Source of the DNA: Burkholderiales bacterium
Lineage (GTDB): Bacteria; Pseudomonadota; Gammaproteobacteria; Burkholderiales; JAEUOS01
DNA length: 64,000 bases
NCBI GenBank assembly: GCA_016790635.1
Contig: JAEUOR010000074.1
Span: 186,001-250,000, forward strand
Direction of reading: 5' to 3'
The position numbers and the translations under genes were made by a program. Under the pieces are notes generated by a model that ran no database searches, was not told the DNA's origin, and saw nothing but the letters and a program-made list of their open reading frames with translations. Each line of letters starts with the position of its first letter. The first letter of the stretch is position 1. Below are positions 1 through 10,707 of this stretch, one piece after another.

Positions 1-522
1 CGGCGAGCCCGGGTTCGGCGGCCAGGCGCGCGCGCCCGCGTTCCATCAGCGCGTCCAGGCTCGACACCCGCGCATCTTCCAGATCCGCCAGCCCGTCCAT
101 GTCCATGACCACGATGTGACGCACATGCGGCAGCGCCGGCAGGTCCAGCAACTTGTCCAGTTGCTGGTCGTCCTCGACGATCGCGATGACGGCGGCGCTG
201 TCGTTCAGGATGTAGCCGACCTGCTCGGTCGAAGCGGTCGGGTACAGGCCCAGCGCGACACCGCCCGCGCCCTGCGTCCCCAGGTCGGCATACAGCCATT
301 CATGGCGCGTCTCGGCCAGGATCGCAACCCGGTCGCCCGCGGCCAGCCCCAGGTCGAAGAGCCCGGCGGCCACGGCAGCGGCGCGCTCCCCGTATTCGCG
401 CCAGGTGACCGACTGCCAGATGCCGTAGTCCTTGTACATCAGCGCCACCGCGTCGCCACGCCGCGCCACCGCATGCGCGAACAGCGCCGGCACGGTGCAT
501 TGACTCCAGTCGGCGGGCAGGT

Positions 523-532
<10 letters not shown>
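1..532 (-). CDS. AMP-dependent acyl-CoA synthetase, N-terminal part (gene runs off the window)
   Basis: Reading the minus strand from the ATG at 532 gives an N-terminus of the AMP-binding acyl-CoA ligase family: a GDRVAIL motif, then ETRHEWLYADLG and a YPTAST stretch, as in long-chain and aromatic acyl-CoA ligases that accompany liv-type transporters. These enzymes activate a carboxylic acid with ATP and CoA through an acyl-adenylate. Only about 177 residues are in the window, so the P-loop-like TSGTTG motif and the C-terminal lid are not seen. It overlaps the 3' end of livF by 10 bases, which fits co-transcription and suggests it activates the acid the transporter imports. The substrate cannot be told. 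Confidence 0.85.
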
Positions 533-1285
<753 letters not shown>

Positions 1286-1299
<14 letters not shown>

Positions 1300-2062
1300 G
1301 TGCGGCGCTCCCCAGATACGCTTCCTGCACCGCGACGCTGGCACGCACCTCCGCGGGCGTCCCCTCGGCCAGGCGTCGCCCCGCAGCCAGTGCCAAAACG
1401 CGGTCCGCCACGGCCGCCACCAGCTCCATGTCGTGCTCGATCAAGACCACGGTGACGCCCAGACGATCGCGGATGTCGCGAATCCAGAACGACAGGTCGC
1501 GCCTCTCCTCGGGATTCAAGCCCGACGAGGGTTCGTCCAGCAGCAGGAGGCGCGGGTCCAGCGCCAGGGCGCGGCCCAGCTCGACCACCTTCTTGACGCC
1601 GTAGGACAATCCTTGCACCGGCAGGTCGCGGTAGCGCTCGATCTCCAGGAAGCGGATCACCTCCTCGGCGCGGCGCCGGTCGGCGCGCCGCTCGTTGCGC
1701 ACCTCCCGGGTGAACAATGCCTGTTGCCAGAGGCGCACGCGGCTGTGGCGATAACGCCCCATCATGAGGTTGTCTAGCACGCTGGCGCGCTCGAAGAGGC
1801 GCAGGTTCTGGAAGGTGCGCGCCAGGCCCAGGCGTGCCACCTGGTGCGGCGGCAGGCGCGTGATGTCGCGCCCGTCGAAGACCACCCGCCCCGAGTCGGG
1901 CGTGTAGGCGCGGCTCACCAAGTTGAAGACACTGGTCTTGCCGGCGCCGTTGGGCCCGATGATGGCGAACACCGCGCCTTCCTCGACTTCGAACGACAAG
2001 CTGTCGACCGCGCGCACGCCGCCGAAGGCGAGCGCGAGTTGATCGACTTCAAGCAGGGCCAT
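1286..2062 (-). CDS. livG: Branched-chain amino acid-type ABC transporter ATP-binding protein LivG
   Basis: Second ATPase (258 aa) of the importer. Seen: Walker A GPNGAGKTS, the LivG-type signature LSYGVKK, Walker B LLLLDEPSSGLNPEE and the H-loop IEHDMELV. LivG proteins pair with LivF as a heterodimer under the LivH-LivM membrane pair. The gene starts 3 bases after the end of livM and overlaps livF, so the four transport genes form one transcription unit. Confidence 0.93.
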
Positions 2063-2065
2063 GGA

Positions 2066-3139
2066 TCACCACGTCTCGGAGCGCGCGTAGGCGCGCGTGC
2101 GCTTGAGCGAGCCCTTGCGATACCAGGGGAAGCGCGTGCAGTAATGCTTCAACTTGAACCACAGGCCCGCCAGGCCCTGCGGCTCGAAGAGGATGAAGAG
2201 CAACAGCACCAGCGCGTAGATGGCCGACTGCAGCCCGGTCTGTCCCGCCAGCGCGGCCGGCAGAGCGTCCTTGACGAACGATATCGCCTGCGGCAGGACG
2301 ATGATGAAGACGGCGCCGAACAGGATGCCGTGCAGGGTGCCGATGCCGCCGACGAAGATCACCACCAGCAGTTCGACCGACAAGCCGATGCCGAACTGGT
2401 CGGGGCTGATGAAGCGGATCGCCTGCGCGTACAGCGCGCCGCCCAAGCCGGTCAGCGCCGCCGACAGCGAAAAAGCGACCAGCTTCACGCGCGCCACCGG
2501 CACGCCCAGGCTCTGCGCGGCAATCGACGATTCGCGCACGGCGACGAATGCCTGGCCGATCGGCGAGCGCAGCAGGTTGCGCACCAGCAGCATGGCCAGC
2601 ACCGCGACGATGAGCACGACGAAGTACAGGCGGGTTCCGGAATCGATGGCCAATCCGAACACGCTCGGCCGCGGCACGTTGAGCCCCGAGGCCCCGCGGG
2701 TCACTGCGTCCCAGCGCGCGATCACCTCCTCAATGATGAAAGCGAAAGCCAGGGTCGCGATCGCCAGGTACATGCCGGACAGGCGCAGCGCCGGCAGCCC
2801 CACCACCAACCCGCTGGCGGCAGCGATGAGAGCGGCGGCAGGCAGGGCCAGGACGAAGGGCAGGCCGAGGCCTTGCAGCACGGCGCAGGCATAGGCGCCG
2901 ATGGCCATGAAGGCCGCATGGCCCAGCGATAACTGCCCGGTGTAGCCGGTCAGGAGCGCGAGCCCCAGGCCGGCGACGCAGAAGATGCCGACAAAAGTCG
3001 CCTGCGAAACCAGGTAGGGCGGCGCGATGAAGGGCAGGCCCAGGAGCGCGAGCGCGAGCAGCGCGTACCAGAAGCGCGCCAGCGGCCGCGGCAGCAGGTC
3101 GAGGTCGTGGTCGTAGTCGGTCTTCTTGACGAAATGCAT
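2066..3139 (-). CDS. livM: Branched-chain amino acid-type ABC transporter permease LivM
   Basis: Inner-membrane permease, 357 aa from the ATG at 3139. It has repeated hydrophobic segments, the GYTGQLSLGHAAFMAIGAYA motif typical of LivM, and the EAA-like region VGGIGTLHGILFGAVFIIVLPQ. The frame stays open upstream of 3139, but that part lies over livH in another frame and is not protein-like. The gene follows livH after 5 bases. The C-terminus is basic (KRTRAYARSETW), as expected for a cytoplasmic tail. Confidence 0.92.
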   Translation of the reverse strand: MHFVKKTDYDHDLDLLPRPLARFWYALLALALLGLPFIAPPYLVSQATFVGIFCVAGLGLALLTGYTGQLSLGHAAFMAIGAYACAVLQGLGLPFVLALPAAALIAAASGLVVGLPALRLSGMYLAIATLAFAFIIEEVIARWDAVTRGASGLNVPRPSVFGLAIDSGTRLYFVVLIVAVLAMLLVRNLLRSPIGQAFVAVRESSIAAQSLGVPVARVKLVAFSLSAALTGLGGALYAQAIRFISPDQFGIGLSVELLVVIFVGGIGTLHGILFGAVFIIVLPQAISFVKDALPAALAGQTGLQSAIYALVLLLFILFEPQGLAGLWFKLKHYCTRFPWYRKGSLKRTRAYARSETW

Positions 3140-3144
3140 GGCGA

Positions 3145-4017
3145 CTACACGCGTTCCTTGAGCGACACGCCGAACAATCCCTGAGGACGCAGCATCAGCA
3201 CGAGGAGCAGGACCACGTAGGCTGAGACCGCCTTGAAGCCTTCGGGCAGGTACAGGCCGGCGAACTCCTCGACCACGCCGATGATGAGCCCACCGATGAG
3301 CGCCCCGGGAATGCTGCCGAAGCCCCCAAGCACCGCCGCCGGAAACGCCTTGAGTCCGATGAAGCCGACATTGGCATGCACGAAGGCGATCGGCGCGAGC
3401 AGCACCCCGGCAACCGCGGCCACACCAGCCGCCAGACCCCAGATGAGCGAGAACATGCCGTGCACGGGAATGCCCAGCGTGCCCGCGGCGAACTGGTTCT
3501 GCGACACCGCCTGCAAGGCCACGCCGACCCGGCTGTAACGAAAGAACAGGTACAGGAGCCCCACCAGCACGAGCGTGGCCAGGATCACCGAGATACTCTC
3601 CATGGACACGACCACGCCGCCGAATTCGACCACCCGGCCGCGAAACGGCGTCTCCAGCGTGTAGGTCTGCGTGCCCCAGGCGGGCACCATGCTCGCCACC
3701 GAGCGGAGCAGGATGCCGATGGCGAAGGTCGCCAGCACGATGGTGAAGACCGGCTCGCCAATCATGCGCTTCAGGACCGCATGGTTGATGAAAGCACCCA
3801 GAAGCGCCGTGGCAACGAAGGCCAGCGGCAGCGCCTGCCACCACGAAAGGCCCAAGGCGGTCATGCAGGTGAGCGCGACAAAGCCGCCGATCATCATCAG
3901 TTCGCCCTGCGCGAAGCTGACCACCTCGGTGGCCTTGTAGATCAGGACAAAGCCCAGTGCCACCAGCCCGTAGATGCAGCCGATGGCCACGCCGTTGATC
4001 AGGGCCTGCAGGAACAT
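3145..4017 (-). CDS. livH: Branched-chain amino acid-type ABC transporter permease LivH
   Basis: 290-aa permease, the LivH partner of LivM. It begins with the characteristic stretch ALINGVAIGCIYGLVALGF, then VVSFAQGELMMIGGF, and ends with a LivH-type GGFGSIPGALIGGLIIG loop and LMLRPQGLFG. It is the first transporter gene of the unit, 25 bases after the hydrolase gene. No livK-like periplasmic binding protein gene adjoins it; either it lies left of the window, or one from elsewhere (for example 42007-43053) serves the system. Confidence 0.93.
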   Translation of the reverse strand: MFLQALINGVAIGCIYGLVALGFVLIYKATEVVSFAQGELMMIGGFVALTCMTALGLSWWQALPLAFVATALLGAFINHAVLKRMIGEPVFTIVLATFAIGILLRSVASMVPAWGTQTYTLETPFRGRVVEFGGVVVSMESISVILATLVLVGLLYLFFRYSRVGVALQAVSQNQFAAGTLGIPVHGMFSLIWGLAAGVAAVAGVLLAPIAFVHANVGFIGLKAFPAAVLGGFGSIPGALIGGLIIGVVEEFAGLYLPEGFKAVSAYVVLLLVLMLRPQGLFGVSLKERV

Positions 4018-4042
4018 TGCGCTTGAGAGCGGTGCGAGCGGG

Positions 4043-5224
4043 CTACGCGGCGTGCATGAAGCCCTTGCGGCGCAGCCAGTCCACCACGCGACCGGCCGCT
4101 TCGGCGACCTTGTCCTTTTGCCCGAAAAAGTAGTGGTTGGCGCCGCGGATCAGGTGTCGCTCGCGATCGTCATGGCGCACCGCGTCCCAGAAACGCTGCA
4201 CATGGTGCGGCGTGCAACCGTCATCGGCGCCGCATTCGAGCATCAGGACCGGCACCGAGACGCGCGCGAGCGCCGCCACGCCGTCGGCATTGCTGTGATC
4301 GAGGCTCCATTGCGACAGCCAGGAACGCAGGGTGCAAAAGCGCGCCAGCCCGGCCGGACCATCGTTGACCAGGCGCGGATCGCCCATGAAGCACCCCGGT
4401 GACTTGCGCTCGTTGGGATCGATGCTGCCATCCAGCCAGCGCGGGTCGGCCATGGTGCCGTGCACGACGAAGCAGCGCTCGAAAGACGGCCCTTCGCGGC
4501 GCCGGCCGGCGTCCAGCTCGGCCAGCGCCCAGTCCGAGATGCGTCGGTTGCGCGCCACCTGCGCAGCGCGAAACCGGGCCAGGTACTCCGCGGAATAGGG
4601 GGCGCGATGCGGGTTGGCGGGATCGTAGAGGTTGAGTTCCGGGTCGCGCTCGAAGGGTCGCGACTCGTCCATGATCGAAGGGTCGATCCATTCGGTGAGC
4701 GTGCTTGCCCGCCCGCCGTGCGCGGCCATCATCATCACGCCATCGGCGCGCTCAAGGTTCGCCTGGGTAAGGTCGGGCGGATCGCCGGCCGGGGTGGTGC
4801 GCATGCTGGGTGACTCGGCCTCGGCCTGATAAAACGCCGACAGGGCGCCGCCGCCGCTCCATCCCAGGAGGACCACGCGCTCGTAGCCCAGCTTCTCTTT
4901 CGCGTGACGCACGCAGGCGCCCAGGTCGAGCACGACCTTTTCCATGATCAGCGCCGAATCGTTGCGCGGGTAGCGGCTGTTGCAGCAGATCACCGGTACA
5001 CCGGCGCGCGCGAGGGCCGCGGGCAGCGGCAGGTACTGGGTGCCGCCGATGGGGTGCATCGAGATGACCACGGTGCCGCCGGAAACACCCTGCGGTTTCA
5101 GATGTTGGGATTCCAGCACCACCATGCCGGTCTGGCCGGCGTAGGTTTCCTTGTAAAGCGCGCGCTCCTCGAAGGCGACCAGATAGGGTTCGCGCTGGTA
5201 GGCGAACTCGGTCGGTTGTGCCAT
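4043..5224 (-). CDS. Alpha/beta hydrolase, substrate unknown
   Basis: 393 aa, cytoplasmic (no signal peptide). The nucleophile elbow is GWSGGG (serine in LLGWSGGGALSAFY), a probable acid follows in LECGADDGCTPHH, and the catalytic histidine is in GANHYFFG near the C-terminus. A large insert between elbow and acid forms a lid. The gene lies in the same direction as livHMGF, 25 bases upstream of livH, and 85 bases downstream of a VOC gene. This suggests an esterase or C-C hydrolase step on the imported compound. I do not recognise a named subfamily. Confidence 0.8.
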   Translation of the reverse strand: MAQPTEFAYQREPYLVAFEERALYKETYAGQTGMVVLESQHLKPQGVSGGTVVISMHPIGGTQYLPLPAALARAGVPVICCNSRYPRNDSALIMEKVVLDLGACVRHAKEKLGYERVVLLGWSGGGALSAFYQAEAESPSMRTTPAGDPPDLTQANLERADGVMMMAAHGGRASTLTEWIDPSIMDESRPFERDPELNLYDPANPHRAPYSAEYLARFRAAQVARNRRISDWALAELDAGRRREGPSFERCFVVHGTMADPRWLDGSIDPNERKSPGCFMGDPRLVNDGPAGLARFCTLRSWLSQWSLDHSNADGVAALARVSVPVLMLECGADDGCTPHHVQRFWDAVRHDDRERHLIRGANHYFFGQKDKVAEAAGRVVDWLRRKGFMHAA

Positions 5225-5309
5225 CTTCTCTCTCCCCTGGTGTCGTCCTGCTCTTCTTGTTGTTCTGTTCTTGACTTTCAGCGCTCGCTGCCTCGCGTCC
5301 GCGAGGCGC

Positions 5310-5903
5310 TCAGGCCGACTTGTCGGCGACCTTGAGAGGACCGACCGGCTTCAGTCTGGCGGCCTTGCGCTCACGGGTCTCCTCCGACCAGGCGCGAATA
5401 CGTTCGCGCGCGGCGGCTTTCTCATCGGCCATGATGGCTTCGTGCTGCGGCACGCGCCAGGTCAGTTCCACCTGCACCCCATTGGGGTCGTAAAAGTAGA
5501 TCGACTGGCAAAAGTGATGGTCCAGCGGCCCCAGGCAAGTGACCCCGGCTTCACGAATGCGCGCCTGGAAAGCCAGCAGGTCCTCGCGCGAATCGACTGC
5601 CATCGCGAAGTGCTGATCGAAACCCCACTTCCTGTCGAACTGCTTCGGGTCGTCCAGGTGGTCCGGCGCATCGAAGAAGGCGACGAAATCGCCGCCGGTC
5701 ATGCGAAAGAACAAGTGCATGTAGCGCTCGTGCGCATTGGTGCCCGACACTTCGTCCAAGGCCAGCGCGGCGGTCAGTTCCAGTCCGAGCACATCTTCAT
5801 AGAAGCGGCGCGTCTCCTCGGCGTCGCGGCAGCGAAACGCGAGGTGGTGCACGCTGGAAACCGCCGGCGGCTTGCCGGCAACAGGGTGGTATTGGCGAAT
5901 CAT
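5310..5903 (-). CDS. VOC family protein (glyoxalase / extradiol dioxygenase fold)
   Basis: 197 aa. SVHHLAFRCRDAEETRRFYEDVLGL is the first beta-alpha-beta module and QSIYFYDPNGVQVELTWR the last, with the metal-ligand glutamate in VELTWR and a histidine in VHHLAF. I take the ATG at 5903, not the upstream in-frame start at 5990, because an AGGAGGG ribosome site sits just before it and the fold begins there. It is related to the protein at 6692-7216, so the operon holds two VOC paralogues. Possible roles are a ring-cleavage dioxygenase-like or isomerase step. Confidence 0.83.
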   Translation of the reverse strand: MIRQYHPVAGKPPAVSSVHHLAFRCRDAEETRRFYEDVLGLELTAALALDEVSGTNAHERYMHLFFRMTGGDFVAFFDAPDHLDDPKQFDRKWGFDQHFAMAVDSREDLLAFQARIREAGVTCLGPLDHHFCQSIYFYDPNGVQVELTWRVPQHEAIMADEKAAARERIRAWSEETRERKAARLKPVGPLKVADKSA

Positions 5904-5986
5904 GGTCGATCCCTCCTGCGCAATGGCCGAAGCAGTTTGCCACGAAGCCACGCCGCGTGAGGCCAATCGATTTTTCCCGGCCTCGA

Positions 5987-6646
5987 TCAATCCCAGGCAC
6001 GCGGCGTGCGCCCGCGCGCGGCGAGGCGCTCGCCTGCCAGCGCCAGGGTCGCCGGTGCGGCCTTGGATGCGTGACCGCTGTCGAAAGGCGGTTGCGGGTC
6101 GTACTCGATGGCCAGTTGCACTGCCTTGGCGTCCTCCGTCCCGGCCAGATCGGCCAAGAGCGCAAGCCCCAGGTCGATGCCGGCCGAGACACCGGCGGCA
6201 GTGACGATGCGCCCCGAACGCACGATGCGCTCATCTGCCCGCGCTTGGGCGCCGAATTTGGCCAGCGAACCCATCACGGCCCAGTGCGTGGTCGCCGCCT
6301 GCCCCTGCAACAACCCCGCCGCGCCCAGCACCAGCGCTCCCGAACAGACCGAGGTCGTGAAGCGCGTGTGCGGGTGCACGGCGATCAGCCACTCGCGCAG
6401 CGTCGCGTCCTTCATCGCGTGCCCGGTATTGGCAGAGGACCCGGGGACGACCACCACATCCGGCCGCGGCGTCTCGGCAAAGGTATGCGTGGCACCCAGC
6501 GTGAAGGCGCCATGATCGGTCACAACCGGCCCGGCGCGCTTCCACACCAGGCGCACTTCGCAACCGGGCGCGCTGTTGAACACCTCGTACGGCCCGACCG
6601 CGTCCAGCGCCGTGAGGCCGGGATAGACGACGATGGCGATCTGCAT
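5987..6646 (-). CDS. DJ-1/PfpI family protein, isonitrile hydratase-like
   Basis: 219 aa. The N-terminus IAIVVYPGLTALDAVGPYEVF and the nucleophile elbow TSVCSGALVLGAAGLL place it in the GlxA/isonitrile-hydratase branch of DJ-1/PfpI, with the active cysteine in SVCSG. There is no AraC-type DNA-binding domain, so it is an enzyme rather than a GlxA-type regulator. Family members hydrate isonitriles to N-formamides, but many have no assigned reaction. It sits between the two VOC genes in the same operon. Confidence 0.8.
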   Translation of the reverse strand: MQIAIVVYPGLTALDAVGPYEVFNSAPGCEVRLVWKRAGPVVTDHGAFTLGATHTFAETPRPDVVVVPGSSANTGHAMKDATLREWLIAVHPHTRFTTSVCSGALVLGAAGLLQGQAATTHWAVMGSLAKFGAQARADERIVRSGRIVTAAGVSAGIDLGLALLADLAGTEDAKAVQLAIEYDPQPPFDSGHASKAAPATLALAGERLAARGRTPRAWD

Positions 6647-6691
6647 GACCGGGCTACGCGCCGGGTCGGCGCGCAGCCTCTGTCGTCGCGT

Positions 6692-7216
6692 TCAAGCCTC
6701 GTGCATCCACGCCGCGTGCTTGGGCGCGCGCTTGGTGCGCGACCACTCTTCGAGCATTTCCCACTTGACTGCCGTGGCGCGGGCGTTCTGCTCCGCGGTG
6801 CCGATGTCGCAGGCCAGCTCCAGGCGGTGGCCATTGCAGTCGAAGAAGTAGATCGACTTGAAGAGCGTGTGGTTGGTCGGCCCGACCACGTCGATGCCGG
6901 CCGCCTCCAGGCGCGCCTTGGCGGAAAGCAGGGTGTCCAGGCTATCGACTTTGAAGGCGATATGCTGCACCCAGGTCGGCGTGTTCTCGTCGCGGCCCAT
7001 CGGCGGCGAATTGGGGAGTTCGAAGAACGCCAGCACGTTGCCGTTGCCGGCATCCAGGAAGATGTGCATGTACGGGTCCGGCGCCTTGGTCGAGGGCACG
7101 TGGTCCTCGGCGAAGGCGAGCGTAAAGTCCATGTCGAGGTGCTTGCGATACCACTCGACGGTCTGTTTGGCGTCGATGCAGCGATAAGCCACGTGGTGAA
7201 AGCGTTCGATTTTCAT
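6692..7216 (-). CDS. VOC family protein (glyoxalase / extradiol dioxygenase fold)
   Basis: 174 aa from the ATG at 7216, which has a GGAGG ribosome site before it. FHHVAYRCIDAKQTVEWYRKHL and SIYFFDCNGHRLELACD are the two ends of a VOC module; the histidine of HHVAY and the glutamate of LELAC are the likely metal ligands. It is a paralogue of the 5310-5903 product. As the first gene of the minus-strand unit it probably follows the promoter in the 111-base gap shared with the divergent MFS gene. Confidence 0.83.
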   Translation of the reverse strand: MKIERFHHVAYRCIDAKQTVEWYRKHLDMDFTLAFAEDHVPSTKAPDPYMHIFLDAGNGNVLAFFELPNSPPMGRDENTPTWVQHIAFKVDSLDTLLSAKARLEAAGIDVVGPTNHTLFKSIYFFDCNGHRLELACDIGTAEQNARATAVKWEMLEEWSRTKRAPKHAAWMHEA

Positions 7217-7327
7217 GTGCCCTCCGGGGCGGCGCCCTGCGCCTTTGGCGAAAAGTGAAACGATACCACCGTGCCTGGCGACGTGCTGCCTGGCCTTACA
7301 CTGGTGAATCGACAGGAGGAATCGCGC

Positions 7328-8641
7328 ATGGCCCTGTTTTCCCAGCATCACCTGAACCCTTCGGTGAAAAAGCGCGAAGTCTTCGGCTGGGCGATGTACG
7401 ACTTCGCCAATTCGGGCTACACGACGGTGGTGCTGACGGCGGTGTTCTCGGCCTATTTTGCCGGCGTGGTCACGCAAAAGGCCGCCTGGGGTGCCTTTGC
7501 CTGGACAGCCGCGCTGTCGGTCTCTTACGCGATCGTCATGTTGACCATGCCCAGCCTGGGCGCGTTGGCCGACCTGCGCGCATCCAAGAAGCGCTTTCTG
7601 GCCGTCACCACGCTGGCCTGCGTGGTCACGACCGCCGGTTTGTCCCTGGCAGGCCCGGGCGATGTAGCGCTGGCTATCGTGCTCATCATCCTCTCCAACA
7701 CGTTCTTCAGCTATGGCGAATCGCTGACCGCGGCTTTCCTGCCCGAACTGGCGCGGCGCGATTCGCTGGGTACGGTTTCGGGCTGGGGCTGGAGCTTCGG
7801 CTACTTTGGCGGCATGCTGGCGCTGGGCCTGTCGCTGGCCTACGTGCTCTCCGCGCAAGCCAAGGGCGTGCCCGCAGCGCAGTTCGTGCCGGTGACCATG
7901 CTCATCACGGCGGTCCTCTATGCCGTGGCCGCGGTTTTCACGTTCACGCTCCTGCGCGAGCGCGCCCTGCCGGCAGCCGCCGCGTCGGGCGAGTCGGGCT
8001 TCGCCGCATCGCTCAGGCAACTCAAGGCGACGCTGGCCGAGACGCGCCGTTACCGCGACTTCGGCTGGCTCCTGGCAGCGGCAGTGTTCTACCAGGGCGG
8101 CGTGGCGGTCGCCATCACGCTGGCGGCGATCTACGCCGAACAGGTGATCGGCTTCCAGCCGGCCGAGACCATGGTGCTGATCTTTGTTCTCAACGTCGCA
8201 GCCGCCATCGGCGCGTTCGCGTTCGGCTTCTGGCAGGACGCGATCGGGCACAAGCGTGCGCTCGCGGTGACGCTTGTCGGCTGGATCGCCACCTGCATCA
8301 TCGCGGCGATCACCACGACCAAGGGTGGCTTCTGGTGGGCCGCAGCGATCGCCGGGGCCTGCATGGGTTCATCGCAATCAGCCGGCCGCGCCATGGCCGG
8401 CATGTTCGCGCCGGCCAGGCAACTGGGCGAGTTCTATGGACTCTGGACCTTCGCCACCCGTCTGGCGGCGGTGATCGGCCCGCTGACCTACGGAGCGATC
8501 ACCTGGGCCACCGGCGGCAACCAGCGCATCGCGATTCTTTCCACGGCGCTGCTTTTCGTCGTCGGGTTGGTGCTGCTGCTGCCGATCGACGTGGCGCGCG
8601 GGCGCGCGGCGGCAGAAGCAAAACCAGGTGCGGCGGACTGA
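7328..8641 (+). CDS. MFS transporter, Atg22/UMF1 type
   Basis: 437 aa, about 12 hydrophobic segments. The N-terminal stretch EVFGWAMYDFANSGYTTVV is the signature of the UMF1 group related to yeast Atg22, which in yeast exports amino acids from the vacuole; bacterial substrates are mostly unknown. The ATG at 7328 follows an AGGAGGA ribosome site. It is transcribed away from the VOC gene and converges on the esterase gene, with only 20 bases between the stops. Confidence 0.88.
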   Translation: MALFSQHHLNPSVKKREVFGWAMYDFANSGYTTVVLTAVFSAYFAGVVTQKAAWGAFAWTAALSVSYAIVMLTMPSLGALADLRASKKRFLAVTTLACVVTTAGLSLAGPGDVALAIVLIILSNTFFSYGESLTAAFLPELARRDSLGTVSGWGWSFGYFGGMLALGLSLAYVLSAQAKGVPAAQFVPVTMLITAVLYAVAAVFTFTLLRERALPAAAASGESGFAASLRQLKATLAETRRYRDFGWLLAAAVFYQGGVAVAITLAAIYAEQVIGFQPAETMVLIFVLNVAAAIGAFAFGFWQDAIGHKRALAVTLVGWIATCIIAAITTTKGGFWWAAAIAGACMGSSQSAGRAMAGMFAPARQLGEFYGLWTFATRLAAVIGPLTYGAITWATGGNQRIAILSTALLFVVGLVLLLPIDVARGRAAAEAKPGAAD

Positions 8642-8661
8642 GGACTACGTCTGTTCCGGCG

Positions 8662-9510
8662 TCAAAGCTTGGCCTGCAAAAAGCGCAGCAGCCGCGGCGC
8701 CAGGTACCCCGAATGGCTGCCTGGCTCCTCGATCGGTTCGGCGCACCAGAAGTGCGGCGCGCCGTTCACCACCACCGGACGTGCGTAGAAGCGCGCCTGC
8801 TTGAGCGCTTCGAGGAAGGCCTCGCTCTGGCTCTTGCAATCGACGATGTCGTCATGCGTGCCCCAGGCGACGAGAAACGCGGTGGTGTTGTCGCGCCCGG
8901 ACACATAGGACAAGGGTGACGCATCGAAATAGGCGCGCTTGTCGTCGATCGCGCTGACGCCCAGATGCGTCTCGGTGATCGGGTCGCGGGTGCGCGCCAG
9001 GAGGTCGTGGCGCCACTGCTGGAACAGGTCCAGCACCGCGTAGACCGGAACCGCGACCTTGACGCGGGTGGACAGCGCGCCGTGCGGATCACCGGCGTTG
9101 CCGTCCTTGAAGGCCGGATGGTCGCCGGCCAAGGCCACCATGGCAATCAGGTGCCCGCCTGCGGAATCCCCCATCAGCGCGATGCGCTCGGGGTCGATGC
9201 CCAGCGATTGCGCGTTGCCGCGCGCCCACTGTACCGCAGCGCGGATGTCGTGGAATGCCTCGGGGAAGGATTTTTTCCCCGGCGCGGAAAGCCGGTAGAG
9301 GGGCGCGAAAACCGCGTAGCCGCGCGCGGCGAGCCAGGCGCCCCAGTACTGGTAGTTGTCGGCATTGCGCGTATGCCAGGCGCCGCCGTGCACGCCGATC
9401 AATAGCGGCGCGCGCGTAGCGCCCTTGGGCAGCCACAGGTGGCCGGTCAATTTCTCTCCGCCGTGGACTGCGTACTCGACGTCGCGGCGCAACTCAAACG
9501 TGTCACTCAT
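8662..9510 (-). CDS. Alpha/beta hydrolase, hormone-sensitive lipase-like esterase
   Basis: 282 aa, no signal peptide. The oxyanion motif HGGAW, the elbow GDSAGG, an acidic residue in GTHDDIVD and the histidine in GAPHFWC give a complete catalytic triad of the BD-FAE/HSL-like group. The gene starts 3 bases after the end of serA, so it may be translated from the same message although nothing links it to serine synthesis. Substrate unknown. Confidence 0.85.
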   Translation of the reverse strand: MSDTFELRRDVEYAVHGGEKLTGHLWLPKGATRAPLLIGVHGGAWHTRNADNYQYWGAWLAARGYAVFAPLYRLSAPGKKSFPEAFHDIRAAVQWARGNAQSLGIDPERIALMGDSAGGHLIAMVALAGDHPAFKDGNAGDPHGALSTRVKVAVPVYAVLDLFQQWRHDLLARTRDPITETHLGVSAIDDKRAYFDASPLSYVSGRDNTTAFLVAWGTHDDIVDCKSQSEAFLEALKQARFYARPVVVNGAPHFWCAEPIEEPGSHSGYLAPRLLRFLQAKL

Positions 9511-9513
9511 GCT

Positions 9514-10707
9514 TCATGCTCCTTGGGAATGGACCGGCAGGTAGCGCACCGCCAGCACGCCCTTGATCGCGCCCAGCTCGTCGATGACGGCGGTGGGTAC
9601 GGCGCTGTCCACGTCCACCAGCGTGTAGGCCATCTCGCCCCGCGACTTGTTGAGCATGTTGTGAATGTTGAGCCCGGCGCGCGCCATGGCGGTGGAAATC
9701 TGCCCCAGCATGTTGGGTACGTTGGCATTGGCGATCGCCACCCGATATGGCGCCTCGCGCGGCATCGCGGTGTCGGGGAAGTTGACCGCGTTCCTGGTGT
9801 TGCCGTCCTCGAGGTAGTCGCGCAGCTGGTCGGCCACCATGGCCGCGCAGTTGTCCTCGGCCTCTTTGGTCGAAGCGCCCAGGTGGGGCAGCGCCACCAC
9901 CTGGCGATGCCCGCGCAGCTGCGGGCTCGGGAAGTCGCACACGTAGGACTTGAGGCGGTGTGACGCGAGCGCCCCCAGCACGGCGGCCTCGTCGACGATG
10001 GCCTCACGCGAGAAGTTGAGCAGGATCGCGCCTGCGCGCATGTGCTCGATGTTGGATGCCCCGATCAATCCGCGCGTGGCCGCCACCAGGGGCACGTGCA
10101 GGCTCACGAAGTGCGCGCCCTTCAACACCTCGTCGATGCTGTGCGCCTTTTTCACCTGGGACGGCAGGCTCCAGGCGGCGTCCACGGTGATTTCCGGGTC
10201 GTAGCCCAGCACGTGCATGCCCAGCTTGATGGCGGCATCGGCCACCAGGCAACCGATGCGCCCCAGTCCGATCACGCCCAGGGTGTGGCCGGCCAGTTCG
10301 AACCCGGCGAATTCCTTCTTGCCGTCCTCGACCTGGCGCTCGAACTCCTCCCCCGTGCCGGCCAGGGCGTCGGTGAAGCGCAGCGCCGGGGCCAGGTTGC
10401 GCGAGGCCATCAGCATGCCGGCCAGGACCAATTCCTTGACCGCATTGGCATTCGCGCCGGGAGCGTTGAATACCGGCACGCCGCGCTCCGAGAGCGCCTT
10501 GACCGGGATGTTGTTGGTGCCCGCGCCGGCACGGCCCACGGCCTTGACCGAGGCCGGGATGGCCATGGCGTGCATGTCCTGCGAGCGCACCATGATCGCG
10601 TCCGGGTCGGCGAGCGCCTTGCCGGTCACGTAGCGCTCGGCGGGCAGGCGCTTCAAGCCCGCCGCCGAGATCTGGTTCAAGAGCTGGATCTTGAAGGGCC
10701 TATCCAT
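9514..10707 (-). CDS. serA: D-3-phosphoglycerate dehydrogenase
   Basis: 397 aa; first step of serine synthesis, NAD-dependent oxidation of 3-phosphoglycerate. Seen: the substrate-domain motif [12 protein letters not shown], Rossmann GLGRIG, the arginine of NFSREAIVD, the histidine of [14 protein letters not shown], and a C-terminal ACT domain ([20 protein letters not shown]), the usual place for serine feedback. The length matches the short, three-domain class without an intervening domain. It overlaps serC by 8 bases. Confidence 0.93.
   Translation of the reverse strand: MDRPFKIQLLNQISAAGLKRLPAERYVTGKALADPDAIMVRSQDMHAMAIPASVKAVGRAGAGTNNIPVKALSERGVPVFNAPGANANAVKELVLAGMLMASRNLAPALRFTDALAGTGEEFERQVEDGKKEFAGFELAGHTLGVIGLGRIGCLVADAAIKLGMHVLGYDPEITVDAAWSLPSQVKKAHSIDEVLKGAHFVSLHVPLVAATRGLIGASNIEHMRAGAILLNFSREAIVDEAAVLGALASHRLKSYVCDFPSPQLRGHRQVVALPHLGASTKEAEDNCAAMVADQLRDYLEDGNTRNAVNFPDTAMPREAPYRVAIANANVPNMLGQISTAMARAGLNIHNMLNKSRGEMAYTLVDVDSAVPTAVIDELGAIKGVLAVRYLPVHSQGA

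Noticed and set aside
29-34. DGHDAS in IcmF (residues 29-34) seen as a broken DxHxxG B12 motif
   Set aside because: As I remember them, characterised IcmF proteins have a similar DGHDA stretch here, so it is not a defect.
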